From Paenibacillus dauci (lineage in GTDB: Bacteria; Bacillota; Bacilli; Paenibacillales; Paenibacillaceae): a stretch of DNA of 64,000 nucleotides. The position numbers and the translations under genes were made by a program. Below, one piece after another: positions 9,437 through 18,251 of the stretch; within the stretch, counting starts at the first letter, position 1; the number at the start of each line of letters is the position of its first letter. The notes beneath the pieces were generated by a model, which did not search any database, was not told where the DNA came from, and worked only from the letters and a program-made list of their open reading frames with translations. Location of the stretch: positions 735,826-799,825 of the forward strand of contig NZ_KQ040798.1 of assembly GCF_000971985.1 (NCBI RefSeq), given 5' to 3'.

Positions 9437-9476
9437 AAGCCGGAGGCGATCAGGATATCCTGATCGCTTCCGGCTT
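9437..9476. terminator. Intrinsic terminator hairpin
   Basis: AAGCCGGAGGCGATCAGGA pairs with TCCTGATCGCTTCCGGCTT with almost no loop, followed by ATTTG. It ends the acidic protein transcript; the preceding A-run lets it also act on the minus strand. Confidence 0.75.
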
Positions 9477-9593
9477 ATTTGAATAAATGATTCATTAAAG
9501 TAGGATGGCAGCATGCATAAGAGCTGCACATGTTGTACCTTTCAGCCTGTGCACTGTCTTTTCGTACCGATGTCGCCCAACCTGGAATGCTGG

Positions 9594-10277
9594 TTATTTC
9601 CGTCCATAATCCGCTTTGATTTCGCCCCAGCTACGTGTTTCCCATTTGAGCAGCTTATTGCTGTACGTATTCGTGCGCAGCCATTGCTCTGCACGATCGA
9701 CCAGATCCCAGATCTCGGCTGTGGAAGCATCACGTACCAGAGTAGAAGCTGCCTTTTTCTGCCGAACCCATTTCAGGGCATTCTCGGAATCACTATAGAC
9801 CGTTTTACTGCTGCCCTGGCGCTTCAAGTAGGCAAGAGCATGCACAATAGCGAGAAATTCGCCCATATTGTTGGTGCCTTTGGCGATAGGTCCGCAGCTA
9901 AAAATAGTCTGGCCGGTACGTGTATCTACTCCCTTGTACTCAACCGGTCCGGGATTGCCGCGTGTACCTACATCAACAGAGATGCTGTCATAATCGATCT
10001 GATCCATCGGAATGCTCGTCGATGCAGCCGTCCGTTTGCCGTAGCTTGCTGTTCGGGAACTTCCTTTTGATGAAGAACTGCCAGTACTGCCGGATTTACC
10101 CTGTCCCCAGTGTTTTTTCCAGCCTTCACTGTAAGCTTTATCTGCTTCCGCACGGGATTCGTAGGATTTGTATTTGGCATCCTTGTAGCCACTCGTCTGC
10201 TTTTGGCACTCCGGCCATGATGTATAGATTCCGGGCTGGTGCCCTTCCCATACTACATAATATTTTGACTTTGCCAT
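9594..10277 (-). CDS. Ribonuclease H family protein with N-terminal viroplasmin domain
   Basis: 227 residues from the ATG at 10277 (GGAGG 12 nt upstream). The N-terminal viroplasmin/RNase H1 hybrid-binding domain (about residues 1-50: YYVVWEGHQPGIYTSWPECQ, then YKSYESRAEADKAY) binds RNA:DNA hybrids. A Ser/Gly/Thr-rich linker leads to an RNase HI domain with likely catalytic acids in SVDVGTRGNPG, NNMGEFLAIVHAL, YSDSENALKWV and the terminal KADYG. It should cleave RNA in RNA:DNA hybrids. Monocistronic, convergent with the acidic protein gene and downstream of the MFS gene on the same strand. Confidence 0.92.
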   Translation of the reverse strand: MAKSKYYVVWEGHQPGIYTSWPECQKQTSGYKDAKYKSYESRAEADKAYSEGWKKHWGQGKSGSTGSSSSKGSSRTASYGKRTAASTSIPMDQIDYDSISVDVGTRGNPGPVEYKGVDTRTGQTIFSCGPIAKGTNNMGEFLAIVHALAYLKRQGSSKTVYSDSENALKWVRQKKAASTLVRDASTAEIWDLVDRAEQWLRTNTYSNKLLKWETRSWGEIKADYGRK

Positions 10278-10367
10278 ATCTTTTGTATGCCTCCATTGCC
10301 TCAGCCTGCACATGTTCGCAGACTGTCCTTGTACATATTCATGCACAGACTATTTATGTACCTTCCA

Positions 10368-11606
10368 TTATGGCTGTTCGGTACGTATTTTGGCAACTGG
10401 TTCGGCAGGTGCAGCAGGTATCTCCCAGCTGCGCCGTGTTACCATAAAGGCACATACGAGCAGCAACAGTCCATTGATAATAAAGACAAACCGGATGTCC
10501 AGCCACGACCCGAGTACTCCACCAATCACAGGACCTGCCATTGTAGCAATCTGGGATGCCGACTGATTCAGTCCAAATGCCCGTCCACGGAAATCTGCCG
10601 GTGTTACCCGGACAATCATTGCATTGATCGACGGCAGTACAGCCGCAAAGAACAATCCGTAGCCAAACCGCAGCGCGCCAAATCCCCATATATCCGTAAA
10701 GAAAAATTGCAGCATATTACCAACGCCACTGCCCAGCAGTCCGATCAGCAGCACTTTGCCAAATCCGATCCGGCTGCCTATTTTACCCCAGCGTGGTGCC
10801 ATGATCAGAGTCGCAATACCGACAGCCGAGAACACAATGCCAGCACTGAGTGATGCATTACTCGTAGAGACACCCATACTTTTTACATAGATGGTAATCA
10901 GCGGTTCCAGAATCATCACCGAGAAGTTGGCTACCCCTGTCAGCAGCAGCAATGACATGAACAATCGATTGGACGCCGCCTGCTTAATATCATCCAGCAC
11001 ATGAGAACGCTGGGCAGACCGGTTAAAATTATGCTCCTTGGCCCAGATCGTCGCAATCAAAGCAGCAATCAGCACGATCAACGCCGAGAACAAAAAGGCA
11101 TTACGGTTACCAAAATAATAACTGACCACCCCGCCGATCAGCGGGCCGATAATCGTTCCTGTCGCTCCCGAAGTTGCCATAACGCCAAGCGCATACCCAG
11201 TTTTATTCTCGGGAGTATTTGTTCCGACAAGTGCAATCGACGCCGGTACAAACCCTGCCAACAGCCCTTGACAGAGACGAACCACGAGGAATACATACGG
11301 ATCGGTCACAAAATAGCTGACCAGATACAGAACCGCTAGACTGAATCCCGAACGGATCAGCATCGGCTTACGTCCGTACTTGTCCGACAGCGATCCCCAG
11401 AATGGCGAAATCAATGCACTCGCCAGAAACGTAATGCCAAATGCAACGCCTGACCAGATCTCCAGATGATCGGTCACTCCAAGTTCCGTTTCCATAAAAA
11501 TCGGCAAAAACGGAATAGAAATCGAATACGCCGTACTACAAAAAAATACGCCAAGCCATAATACAATGAGATTTCTTTTCCATGGAAACTCCATCCAGGC
11601 AGACAC
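10368..11606 (-). CDS. MFS drug/metabolite exporter (MdtG/TetA-like)
   Basis: 412 residues, 12 predicted helices. The loop 2-3 motif reads GSLSDKYGRKPML, and GPLIGGVVSYYFG in helix 5 is the antiporter motif C, so this is a proton-driven exporter. The first half is closest in layout to YfmO/MdtG multidrug pumps. The start is uncertain: a GTG at 11606 has AAAGGA only 1-2 nt upstream, while the ATG at 11594 has it about 13 nt upstream. No adjacent regulator. Confidence 0.88.
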   Translation of the reverse strand: MSAWMEFPWKRNLIVLWLGVFFCSTAYSISIPFLPIFMETELGVTDHLEIWSGVAFGITFLASALISPFWGSLSDKYGRKPMLIRSGFSLAVLYLVSYFVTDPYVFLVVRLCQGLLAGFVPASIALVGTNTPENKTGYALGVMATSGATGTIIGPLIGGVVSYYFGNRNAFLFSALIVLIAALIATIWAKEHNFNRSAQRSHVLDDIKQAASNRLFMSLLLLTGVANFSVMILEPLITIYVKSMGVSTSNASLSAGIVFSAVGIATLIMAPRWGKIGSRIGFGKVLLIGLLGSGVGNMLQFFFTDIWGFGALRFGYGLFFAAVLPSINAMIVRVTPADFRGRAFGLNQSASQIATMAGPVIGGVLGSWLDIRFVFIINGLLLLVCAFMVTRRSWEIPAAPAEPVAKIRTEQP

Positions 11607-11757
11607 ATCCTTTCAATTATCGACCATTTTACTCTTGTTTGACGGAAAGTCCAAATCATTGAAGGGCGTATTTTGCTTTGAGAAGTGGCATATTGCTTCG
11701 AAGCAGTCTATAGCGTTAGGCTTCCGGAATGATACAGGGTTGGGTAAATGATAAAGC

Positions 11758-11882
11758 GCTTCGGAAAGGGATTATCCTGCTGACCTCCGATTAAGCACCG
11801 GATATGTCTGAATCACCGCTGCCGCGGTACATATCCGGTGCTTAAAGGTCGGTTTGCAGGATAATTCCCTTCCCTTCGCTCC
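11758..11882. repeat. Large palindromic element, copy A
   Basis: A 125-nt imperfect palindrome. Outer arms ATTATCCTGC (11771-11780) and GCAGGATAAT (11856-11865); inner 16-bp stem from TAAGCACCGGATATGT (11792-11807) and its complement (11829-11844); apical ACCGC/GCGGT at 11815-11828. A homologous element in reverse orientation lies at 12074-12196. The base changes between the two keep the pairing. No gene overlaps it. Confidence 0.8.
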
Positions 11883-12073
11883 GTGCTAAATGTTACTGCT
11901 GGTGCTTTTTAGTAGTTTATATCTATTCATTTCATAAAAGAAAAGGGACACACACGGAGAGAGTAATTAGAAATTCTGAAAAAGCACTTATTCAGAATGG
12001 CAAAATGCTGGCTTTGAAGATGGATGGTCAGGGTTCCAATTAGACCGGTTTCAACTATTGGAATGGATTGCAC

Positions 12074-12196
12074 AGAGCGAAGGAAAGGGAATTGTCCTGC
12101 AGGCCGACATTTAAGATCGGATATTTACCGCGATCAGCGGTGATTCCAAATATCCGATCTTAACCGGAGGCAAGCAGGACAATCCCTTTCCGCAGC
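12074..12196. repeat. Large palindromic element, copy B (inverted relative to copy A)
   Basis: Aligns along its whole length with the reverse complement of 11758-11882. Outer arms ATTGTCCTGC (12091-12100) and GCAGGACAAT (12174-12183); inner 15-bp stem from TAAGATCGGATATTT (12112-12126) and its complement (12148-12162); apical ACCGC/GCGGT retained. Possible small mobile palindrome or structured RNA. Confidence 0.8.
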
Positions 12197-12427
12197 GGTC
12201 TACCACCCAACCTTCTCACCAACTCCACCAACAATTTCAGCTTTCCATTCCAATCAGCACATATCGTTCAATCATCTCAATTACTCACGCTTCCCGCTGA
12301 ATTTAGCAAGAAAGATGTCATCCCGCACAATTTGGGGTAAGAACGATTAAGACATTTTACACAATCGACTTTTACAATAAATGGACCACCGCAATAAACG
12401 TCCATACCGACCGAGGAGATGAATATA

Positions 12428-12937
12428 ATGAGTAACGAATTTGATAATAACAGAGATGCTGCTGCGCAGGAGTATAATCGTTATCGCACGATAGACCCGG
12501 TAACCGCACGGGATGAAGAAGAACTGCAAGCCATTCCCGCAGATGATCTGGATCTGATCAATCCGACTGTACGCGATGAAGAAGGCATCCGGCCGGTAAT
12601 TCGCGAGGACAATTCGGTACAGGATCTGGAACCTCGTCTGGCTTCGGATGATATCGATCTGCATCGTCATACGATTGATCTGGATACCCATGCTGATCAG
12701 CTGGATACCGGCACCAATGCCGTAGATCAGGGTATTATGAATAATGCACAGGACGATTCCATGATCGAAGATGGACCTCTGCCGGATATTCCGGATGCAG
12801 ATGAGCTGAATGGCGGCGAGACGCCGGAAGATCCATCGGTACCTTCTTCGTATGATCAGGATGCACATGGTACAGATCTGCGCAACGGTTCTACCGGCGA
12901 AGATGATCCGGATCGCTTTGAACGTCGCGACCGCTAA
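12428..12937 (+). CDS. Acidic hydrophilic protein of unknown function
   Basis: 169 residues from the ATG at 12428, chosen because GAGGAG is 9 nt upstream; the ATG at 12419 touches the ribosome binding site. Asp-rich throughout, with repeated Asp-Leu/Asp-Ile steps (DDLDLINP, SDDIDLHRH, TIDLDTHADQLDTG). No signal peptide, Cys or membrane helix; probably disordered. Followed 19 nt later by another acidic gene, so the two form an operon. Function not recognised. Confidence 0.75.
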   Translation: MSNEFDNNRDAAAQEYNRYRTIDPVTARDEEELQAIPADDLDLINPTVRDEEGIRPVIREDNSVQDLEPRLASDDIDLHRHTIDLDTHADQLDTGTNAVDQGIMNNAQDDSMIEDGPLPDIPDADELNGGETPEDPSVPSSYDQDAHGTDLRNGSTGEDDPDRFERRDR

Positions 12938-12956
12938 ATTCAAGGAGGAATAAAGG

Positions 12957-13163
12957 ATGACTGAACATAAGCAGAACCCCAATGAGGACAATCTGGTTAC
13001 CGAACGGGATACGGATCCCAAATTTGGACTGTTCCGTGAAGATTCCTTTCCTGATTCCGGTACGGATGAAGTACAGAAGCGTGTAATTGAAAATGAACTG
13101 CCGCGGGATAACCAGCTTCCCGAGCATGAAGAAGACATTGACGATGAAGATACTCGCGGTTGA
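12957..13163 (+). CDS. Small acidic hydrophilic protein of unknown function
   Basis: 68 residues, AAGGAGG ribosome binding site. Opens MTEHKQNPNEDNLVTERDTD and ends EEDIDDEDTRG; charged, with no hydrophobic core. Its opening (MT-polar, Asn/Asp-rich) resembles that of the 90-residue protein at 9112. Second gene of a two-gene unit closed by the terminator at 13258. Confidence 0.75.
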   Translation: MTEHKQNPNEDNLVTERDTDPKFGLFREDSFPDSGTDEVQKRVIENELPRDNQLPEHEEDIDDEDTRG

Positions 13164-13257
13164 GATTGAATCTATAATGATACGTGGATTAAGCAGTCGA
13201 TTCGCGAATCTTGGATGGATCTGATCCACGACAACTCTATACATCACTATATATACC

Positions 13258-13299
13258 AAAAAGCGATCCGCCTTTTTACAGGCACGGATCGCTTTTTTT
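13258..13299. terminator. Bidirectional intrinsic terminator
   Basis: AAAAAGCGATCCG pairs with CGGATCGCTTTTTTT, with an inner GCC/GGC pair. Lies between the acidic gene pair and the convergent methyltransferase gene. Confidence 0.85.
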
Positions 13300-13341
13300 G
13301 GCATATTACATATTAACTACATACATCAGATTATCACAGAA

Positions 13342-15408
13342 CTACAGCTTCTCAATCACAATAATACAGGTACTATCCGGCAGGCGGACCTCTTCATCCC
13401 ACTCATCATGCAGCTGTATCCGGTGACGAAGTGCATCGGTGTATCCTTCCTGCAGAAAGGCTTCCATATGCACAATATTCGCTTTTTCTCCCAGCGTATC
13501 ATGAATCAATTTCCGATACTGCAGCGGTGTCATATAACCAAACTGCTCCTGCACCTCATGGACATACGCCTCGTCACCCCACGTATACGTATACAGAAAT
13601 TCCATCGCATCATTTACCGGCATAATCACCTGCTGATCGCCAATTCTCTCATACTGGATTTCCCTGCCTTCAAAATCTTCGGCATACCGTTCCAGCGCGT
13701 CCATTCCTCCTTCTTCCAGGAACGTAATCTTGCGCTGCTGCACAGTCGGTTCGGTCATAATGCCATCCCGGATAATAATCCGTCCTCCGGTCGATAATAC
13801 TTCAAAAGCACTGTGCAGGGCAGCAGCTACGGTCTCCAGATTGAACTTGCGTCCATTAAAAGGAACATACGAGTACAACTCATGCAGGATCGAGGAGAAC
13901 AGAATCGTATCTACACTGCCTGGTGTTACATATTCCTGCAAAGCAAGTGCATCTCCCTTGATCACTTCCCAGCGGTGTCCTTCCCGCTGCTTTTTGCGGT
14001 TCAGCGACTCAATGACATTCTCGGAAATATCGATACCAATTGCACGCACCTCCGGCATCTCCGCTTCCAGCAGATCGAGCATAATGCCGCCGCCCGGTCC
14101 GATATCCAGCACGGTCTGTCCGACTACATCGCGCAGCAGCAGCTTTTTATAATCGATCGTCTGATTCATCGTTTCCAGATAACTATCCTCATTATGGAAA
14201 CGGTCGTATGCATCACGGCGCAGATCGAACAGATCGAACAGCATCAGCACGGCTTTCTCATACAATGGCGATTTCTCGGCTTCCATGCAGAATTCGATCA
14301 GCTTCTCGGCAGCCGGGGAAAAGATAAAGTTAAAAAAGACGGTATCGGCAATATTCGGTTCCATCGCCAATTCAGATTTCAGATGCGGACTGGACAGATC
14401 GAGCCGGCCAGAACGCAGATCGTCCCAATCCCAGTCGGCCAGATATTTCTCGATAATACGCTTTTTGTACAGATTGATCTTTTTGGTTCCTCTATAATCG
14501 TAGTACATGCTATTCATCATGCGCTCAAAGCTGATATGACGTATCTGCTCTCCAGTCTGACTGCTGATCAGCAGGAAGATTTTGCTGAATTCCTCCATCG
14601 AAAAATCCTTGAGTGCAGCTTCTACATACCAGAAAGTACGACCAGCCAGCTGTTCGAACGCCTGATCCAGATCAATCTGCCGGCGTAGCTTCTCCAGCTG
14701 TTCCAGTGTATTCTCTCCATAGGCAGCACTACCGGTACGCAGACGCAGAATACGATCCTGCACAGTTACATTCTCGGGCTGCTCTCCATAGACAATGGCA
14801 TGGATCAGCTGTACCAATTCATCGCGTACACGCTGCCATAGCTCTGTCGACACTGCCTCAATCACACAGCGATTCAGTACCATCAGCGTGCTCTTCATTT
14901 CTTCCGGTGACAATATGCCTTCAGCTACAATCTCCGTTAACACATGGTTTTCATGAAAAGGCACTTCTCCGCGCAGATACTGCCCCAGCAGTCCATGAGT
15001 GCGAATGAGCGCAGCAACCAACCGGGTTCGGTCATGTTCCGGCTCCAGAGCAGCACGTTCGTACAGCTCCGCTGATCCTTCATTATGTACAAACAGGTTG
15101 ATCCCCTGCTCCTGCCAGCTGATCCGGTCGCGTACCGATCCTCCTTTGGCTGTCTCCGACCACATCAACGTCTCTTCCACAATATCCCGCAGCCAGAATG
15201 ATACCCGCAGTTGATCCAAAATACGCAGGGTGCGTTCTACATAATCAAGCACCGGATTCGCCTCATTCAGCTCCTGCAGCGTACTCACCCGTTCCAGATT
15301 GACGATCCGTTCCTCGGCAGACACCAGATAATTCAGCCATGGTGTGCTGAATGGCAGCAACGGACCTGCATTACGATAAGACTCGATAGCGACAAGTGCA
15401 TGCAGCAT
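13342..15408 (-). CDS. Large class I SAM-dependent methyltransferase with long N-terminal region
   Basis: 688 residues from the ATG at 15408 (GAGGG 8 nt upstream; the longer frame to 15465 lacks a site). The methyltransferase domain sits near residues 415-590: motif I TVLDIGPGGGIMLDLLEAE, motif II IGIDISENVIESL, then SILHELYSYV and a GGRIIIRDG strand. The N-terminal 400 residues are helical, with no recognised domain. The last 100 residues (LEEGGMDALERYAEDFEGRE onward) are typical of small-molecule or tRNA-type methyltransferase tails, but the substrate is unknown. Monocistronic. Confidence 0.8.
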   Translation of the reverse strand: MLHALVAIESYRNAGPLLPFSTPWLNYLVSAEERIVNLERVSTLQELNEANPVLDYVERTLRILDQLRVSFWLRDIVEETLMWSETAKGGSVRDRISWQEQGINLFVHNEGSAELYERAALEPEHDRTRLVAALIRTHGLLGQYLRGEVPFHENHVLTEIVAEGILSPEEMKSTLMVLNRCVIEAVSTELWQRVRDELVQLIHAIVYGEQPENVTVQDRILRLRTGSAAYGENTLEQLEKLRRQIDLDQAFEQLAGRTFWYVEAALKDFSMEEFSKIFLLISSQTGEQIRHISFERMMNSMYYDYRGTKKINLYKKRIIEKYLADWDWDDLRSGRLDLSSPHLKSELAMEPNIADTVFFNFIFSPAAEKLIEFCMEAEKSPLYEKAVLMLFDLFDLRRDAYDRFHNEDSYLETMNQTIDYKKLLLRDVVGQTVLDIGPGGGIMLDLLEAEMPEVRAIGIDISENVIESLNRKKQREGHRWEVIKGDALALQEYVTPGSVDTILFSSILHELYSYVPFNGRKFNLETVAAALHSAFEVLSTGGRIIIRDGIMTEPTVQQRKITFLEEGGMDALERYAEDFEGREIQYERIGDQQVIMPVNDAMEFLYTYTWGDEAYVHEVQEQFGYMTPLQYRKLIHDTLGEKANIVHMEAFLQEGYTDALRHRIQLHDEWDEEVRLPDSTCIIVIEKL

Positions 15409-15571
15409 AATAATTCCCTCATTTCCGATAGTGATTATGATGGTGGTGCCACGGCGGTCGAACACTACAGATTTCAGCCAGATTCCAGCTTTTGTATTCG
15501 GCAGTATTTATACAAAAAAGGATTGTACCCGCCTAACGAATACAATGCCTCTTTCCTGATATTTAGTGCGC

Positions 15572-15613
15572 GGGATCAGACAGTCCGCTTGTCCACTGTT
15601 CCTATCTGATCCC
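15572..15613 (-). other. Stem-loop between the esterase and methyltransferase genes
   Basis: GGGATCAGATAG and CTGTCTGATCCC (minus-strand sense) form a 12-bp stem with one wobble around an 18-nt loop, just after the esterase stop. There is no clear T-run, so it may be a weak terminator or an mRNA-stabilising hairpin. Confidence 0.4.
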
Positions 15614-15659
15614 TCTTCTCTCTTCGCGATTAGTGATTTAATCATGAACTGCAGCGGTT

Positions 15660-16832
15660 CTATTCCCGTCCGGGAAACTCGACAAACTCCTTGCCGACCG
15701 AATAACGTTTGTCTTCGTTAACGATATCACCGAGCCAGCGACTCAGCTTCACGCCGCTTTCCTGAGCAGAATAGAATACTTTGTAGGGTGACAGTGTATG
15801 GGGAGTACCGCGTCTTTTTTTGCCGCTGCCCACTCCATAATCGGTGATGAAAAAGTAATAATCCGGCAGTTCTTGCTGCAGGCGGTGTGCCGAGTTCAGC
15901 ATGCCGAGTGACCATTCATTGGTAATCTCCAGATCATCACTGACGAGTCCTTCGGTTCGTCCATTTAGTACGGCTTCGTAGGAAGGCAGCACTTTGTCAT
16001 AGACAGTGTTGGACTGCAGCAATACGGTTCCCTCAGGCAGCATCCGATGATTCGCCCGGAACGCAGCGCCGATAATATCATCTTCGATCGCATAGCCATA
16101 TCGTTTCAGGAAGTCCGCTTTCCAGACTTCGTCGATAATATGCGGCCACTGGTGGGAGGACAGATAGGCTCCATCGGCATAATGATACAGCTGTGCCTGT
16201 GGATAATGCTCGGCAATATACGGTGCCCAAAAGGCAGAACCGAATCCCCCCGCACTTGCTCCGGCAATCAGCAGTTTGTCCGGTGCCGGCACATGCTTGA
16301 ACATCCAGTCGAGTCCCTTGAGCGTATTGGCACGCCCGCTGTAATGAGCGGTGAATGTGAGTTTGCCACGGTCCTTGTATTTCACTTGATGATCACCGAT
16401 GTGGAAATCTCCTGTCGCATAAGGAACATAGATAATATTCCAGTCACGGAAGGGATTGTCTTTGCGCTGATTATCCAATATACCTCCCAGTAGATCTGGC
16501 TTGTAGAAAGGAATATTGGCAAAATAATAACCCAGCTCATGATTGTGCAGCAGTGTACGCAGTCCAAAAGGCTTGGTCGCTGTATTACGATTCCAACTGA
16601 TCCCTCCGCCGGAAAAGTACACCATCAGATTATTGCTGCGGCCTCGCTTGGTCAGCAGGTAGTAGGAAGATCCGTCTCCCGATACCGCGCGGCCGCTCAG
16701 ATCGACACGGCTCCATTTGTACAGCGGAGAATCAGCAAAATTAACTACCCGGGACGGACGTTTGATAATAAAAACGATAATGGCTATCAGGACCAGAGCA
16801 AGCATCAACCATTCGACACTGGACACGATCAT
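15660..16832 (-). CDS. Pectinacetylesterase-family hydrolase, membrane anchored
   Basis: 390 residues. One N-terminal membrane helix (about residues 5-25) anchors an alpha/beta hydrolase-like domain. LMVYFSGGGISWN is the oxyanion-region Gly motif, and IAGASAGGFGSAFW carries the nucleophile Ser in G-x-S-x-G. WNIIYVPYATGDFHIGDH and FTAHYSGRANTLKGLDW are typical of the pectinacetylesterase (PF03283) fold. Likely deacetylates esterified polysaccharide outside the cell. The gene lies 54 nt after the TIM-barrel gene on the same strand. Confidence 0.8.
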   Translation of the reverse strand: MIVSSVEWLMLALVLIAIIVFIIKRPSRVVNFADSPLYKWSRVDLSGRAVSGDGSSYYLLTKRGRSNNLMVYFSGGGISWNRNTATKPFGLRTLLHNHELGYYFANIPFYKPDLLGGILDNQRKDNPFRDWNIIYVPYATGDFHIGDHQVKYKDRGKLTFTAHYSGRANTLKGLDWMFKHVPAPDKLLIAGASAGGFGSAFWAPYIAEHYPQAQLYHYADGAYLSSHQWPHIIDEVWKADFLKRYGYAIEDDIIGAAFRANHRMLPEGTVLLQSNTVYDKVLPSYEAVLNGRTEGLVSDDLEITNEWSLGMLNSAHRLQQELPDYYFFITDYGVGSGKKRRGTPHTLSPYKVFYSAQESGVKLSRWLGDIVNEDKRYSVGKEFVEFPGRE

Positions 16833-16886
16833 GTTGTTTCCTCTTTTCTATAACTCTCTCGAAATGAACGATGTGAAATGGTTTTT

Positions 16887-18251
16887 TTATTTTTGGCGAA
16901 TCACGGTGACCCGTGTTTTGCGGGGAGTACGATTGGCTTTACGGCCTTTAAGCAGCCATAGATCCGGGGTATCGCGAATATCGCGAATTTCCAGCTGAAA
17001 AGGTGTTGTTGGCAGCGCTCTGGCAAAGCGCAGGAACAGCCGATTGCCATCCACAGCAGAGTGGCTGACTTTCAATTCACGCGGCTTGCTCAGACCGGTC
17101 GACAAATGCAGCACGACGCTGCCTACCGAATCGGGATCAATCCGTTTGTTGTACGTGATCATCACCTCGTGTTCATCCAGCAACAGTCCCGAAGAAGGCA
17201 GCGGCGGCTCAGCATACATATATCCGCCAATATGATACTCGTAAGCAGTCCACGTCTGATAGCCAAGCGCATAAGCCTGATGTTCAAAATCATCGACCCA
17301 GCGACGCCCTTTGATCATGCTTGCTTTGGAGCCGATATCTGCCTGGATACCGAGCGGCAGATTCGGATAACGTTCCCGGATCGGTGCTGCAACCGGCTCA
17401 TATTCGCGGATATAATCAGCGCCCAGTCCCCGTTTCATCCAGTCCGGCCAGTGAGTCTGCAGCACATGCAGATCCGGACGCACCTTCTCGATCATGGACA
17501 GCGGATCGAGTCCCTGCCATTCACGCAGTTTCTCTATAGCATCCGCTTCCCGGACAGCCAGTGACCAGGTCGCCACCTTGATATCCGGACGCACCTGCCT
17601 TGCCCCTTTTTCCCCATTGATTAGCTCGTCGATCAGATGATTTACAGCATCAACGCGCAGATCGGTCCAGGCCTGGTAAATATCCGGGATCCGCTTGTAA
17701 TAATTGGATGCCGATTCATCCAGAAATTCGGGAATCTGCTCGCCATATTTGTCGTGAAAAGCCTGTCTTGCCAGCGGACCGATATCTCCATACACACCAC
17801 GCGCGATGCCATTCCATTCCGGGAAATATGGCTCGGCCACTTCTACGCCGTCGAATGGCACATTTTCCAGCAGATAGGACAGCACTTCTTTTTTCCACTG
17901 GATATAATCGGTCGAGAAATGGGAAAAGCGTTCAAATCCATCATTGATTGGACGCAGAAGCTCCATTTTCCAAGAAGACCAGGATGGCGGAGCATGTTCT
18001 ACGCTGAATGTACCGTTGCCCAGCACCAGCGCCCAGACAGCGATTTCCCTTTTCTGGAGAGCTTCGACGAGCCACTGGTCTACTTTTTGCTCATTGACTA
18101 CAAAGTAATGCACTGTACGATACCCGGCGAGCATCAGCTCATCCGCGATACTGTCAGGGGAACGATCCGCATAATACGGAAATAGTGGATCGATCTGTAT
18201 ACTTGCGCCCCGCATCGCCCATGGGCGACTGCGATAAGGGTGATCATTCAT
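16887..18251 (-). CDS. Predicted TIM-barrel, glycosidase-like protein of unknown specificity
   Basis: 454 residues. The start is the ATG at 18251, with AGGAGGG 8 nt upstream; it overlaps the stop codon of the M50 gene as ATGA, so the two are translationally coupled. The body reads as alternating strands and helices of a (beta/alpha)8 barrel: YRTVHYFVVNE, IAVWALVLGNG, FDGVEVAEPYFPEW (acidic pair), IKVATWSLAV, LHVLQTHWPDW, LGIQADIGSK, and a C-terminal beta domain. It resembles glycoside hydrolase folds, but I do not recognise a family, and the catalytic residues are not assigned. No signal peptide. Confidence 0.7.
   Translation of the reverse strand: MNDHPYRSRPWAMRGASIQIDPLFPYYADRSPDSIADELMLAGYRTVHYFVVNEQKVDQWLVEALQKREIAVWALVLGNGTFSVEHAPPSWSSWKMELLRPINDGFERFSHFSTDYIQWKKEVLSYLLENVPFDGVEVAEPYFPEWNGIARGVYGDIGPLARQAFHDKYGEQIPEFLDESASNYYKRIPDIYQAWTDLRVDAVNHLIDELINGEKGARQVRPDIKVATWSLAVREADAIEKLREWQGLDPLSMIEKVRPDLHVLQTHWPDWMKRGLGADYIREYEPVAAPIRERYPNLPLGIQADIGSKASMIKGRRWVDDFEHQAYALGYQTWTAYEYHIGGYMYAEPPLPSSGLLLDEHEVMITYNKRIDPDSVGSVVLHLSTGLSKPRELKVSHSAVDGNRLFLRFARALPTTPFQLEIRDIRDTPDLWLLKGRKANRTPRKTRVTVIRQK

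Noticed and set aside
15435-15460. GGTGGTGCCACGG, similar to a T-box antiterminator motif
   Set aside because: The near match is on the plus strand with no plus-strand gene downstream, it departs from the invariant core by one base, and no specifier or terminator structure was found.
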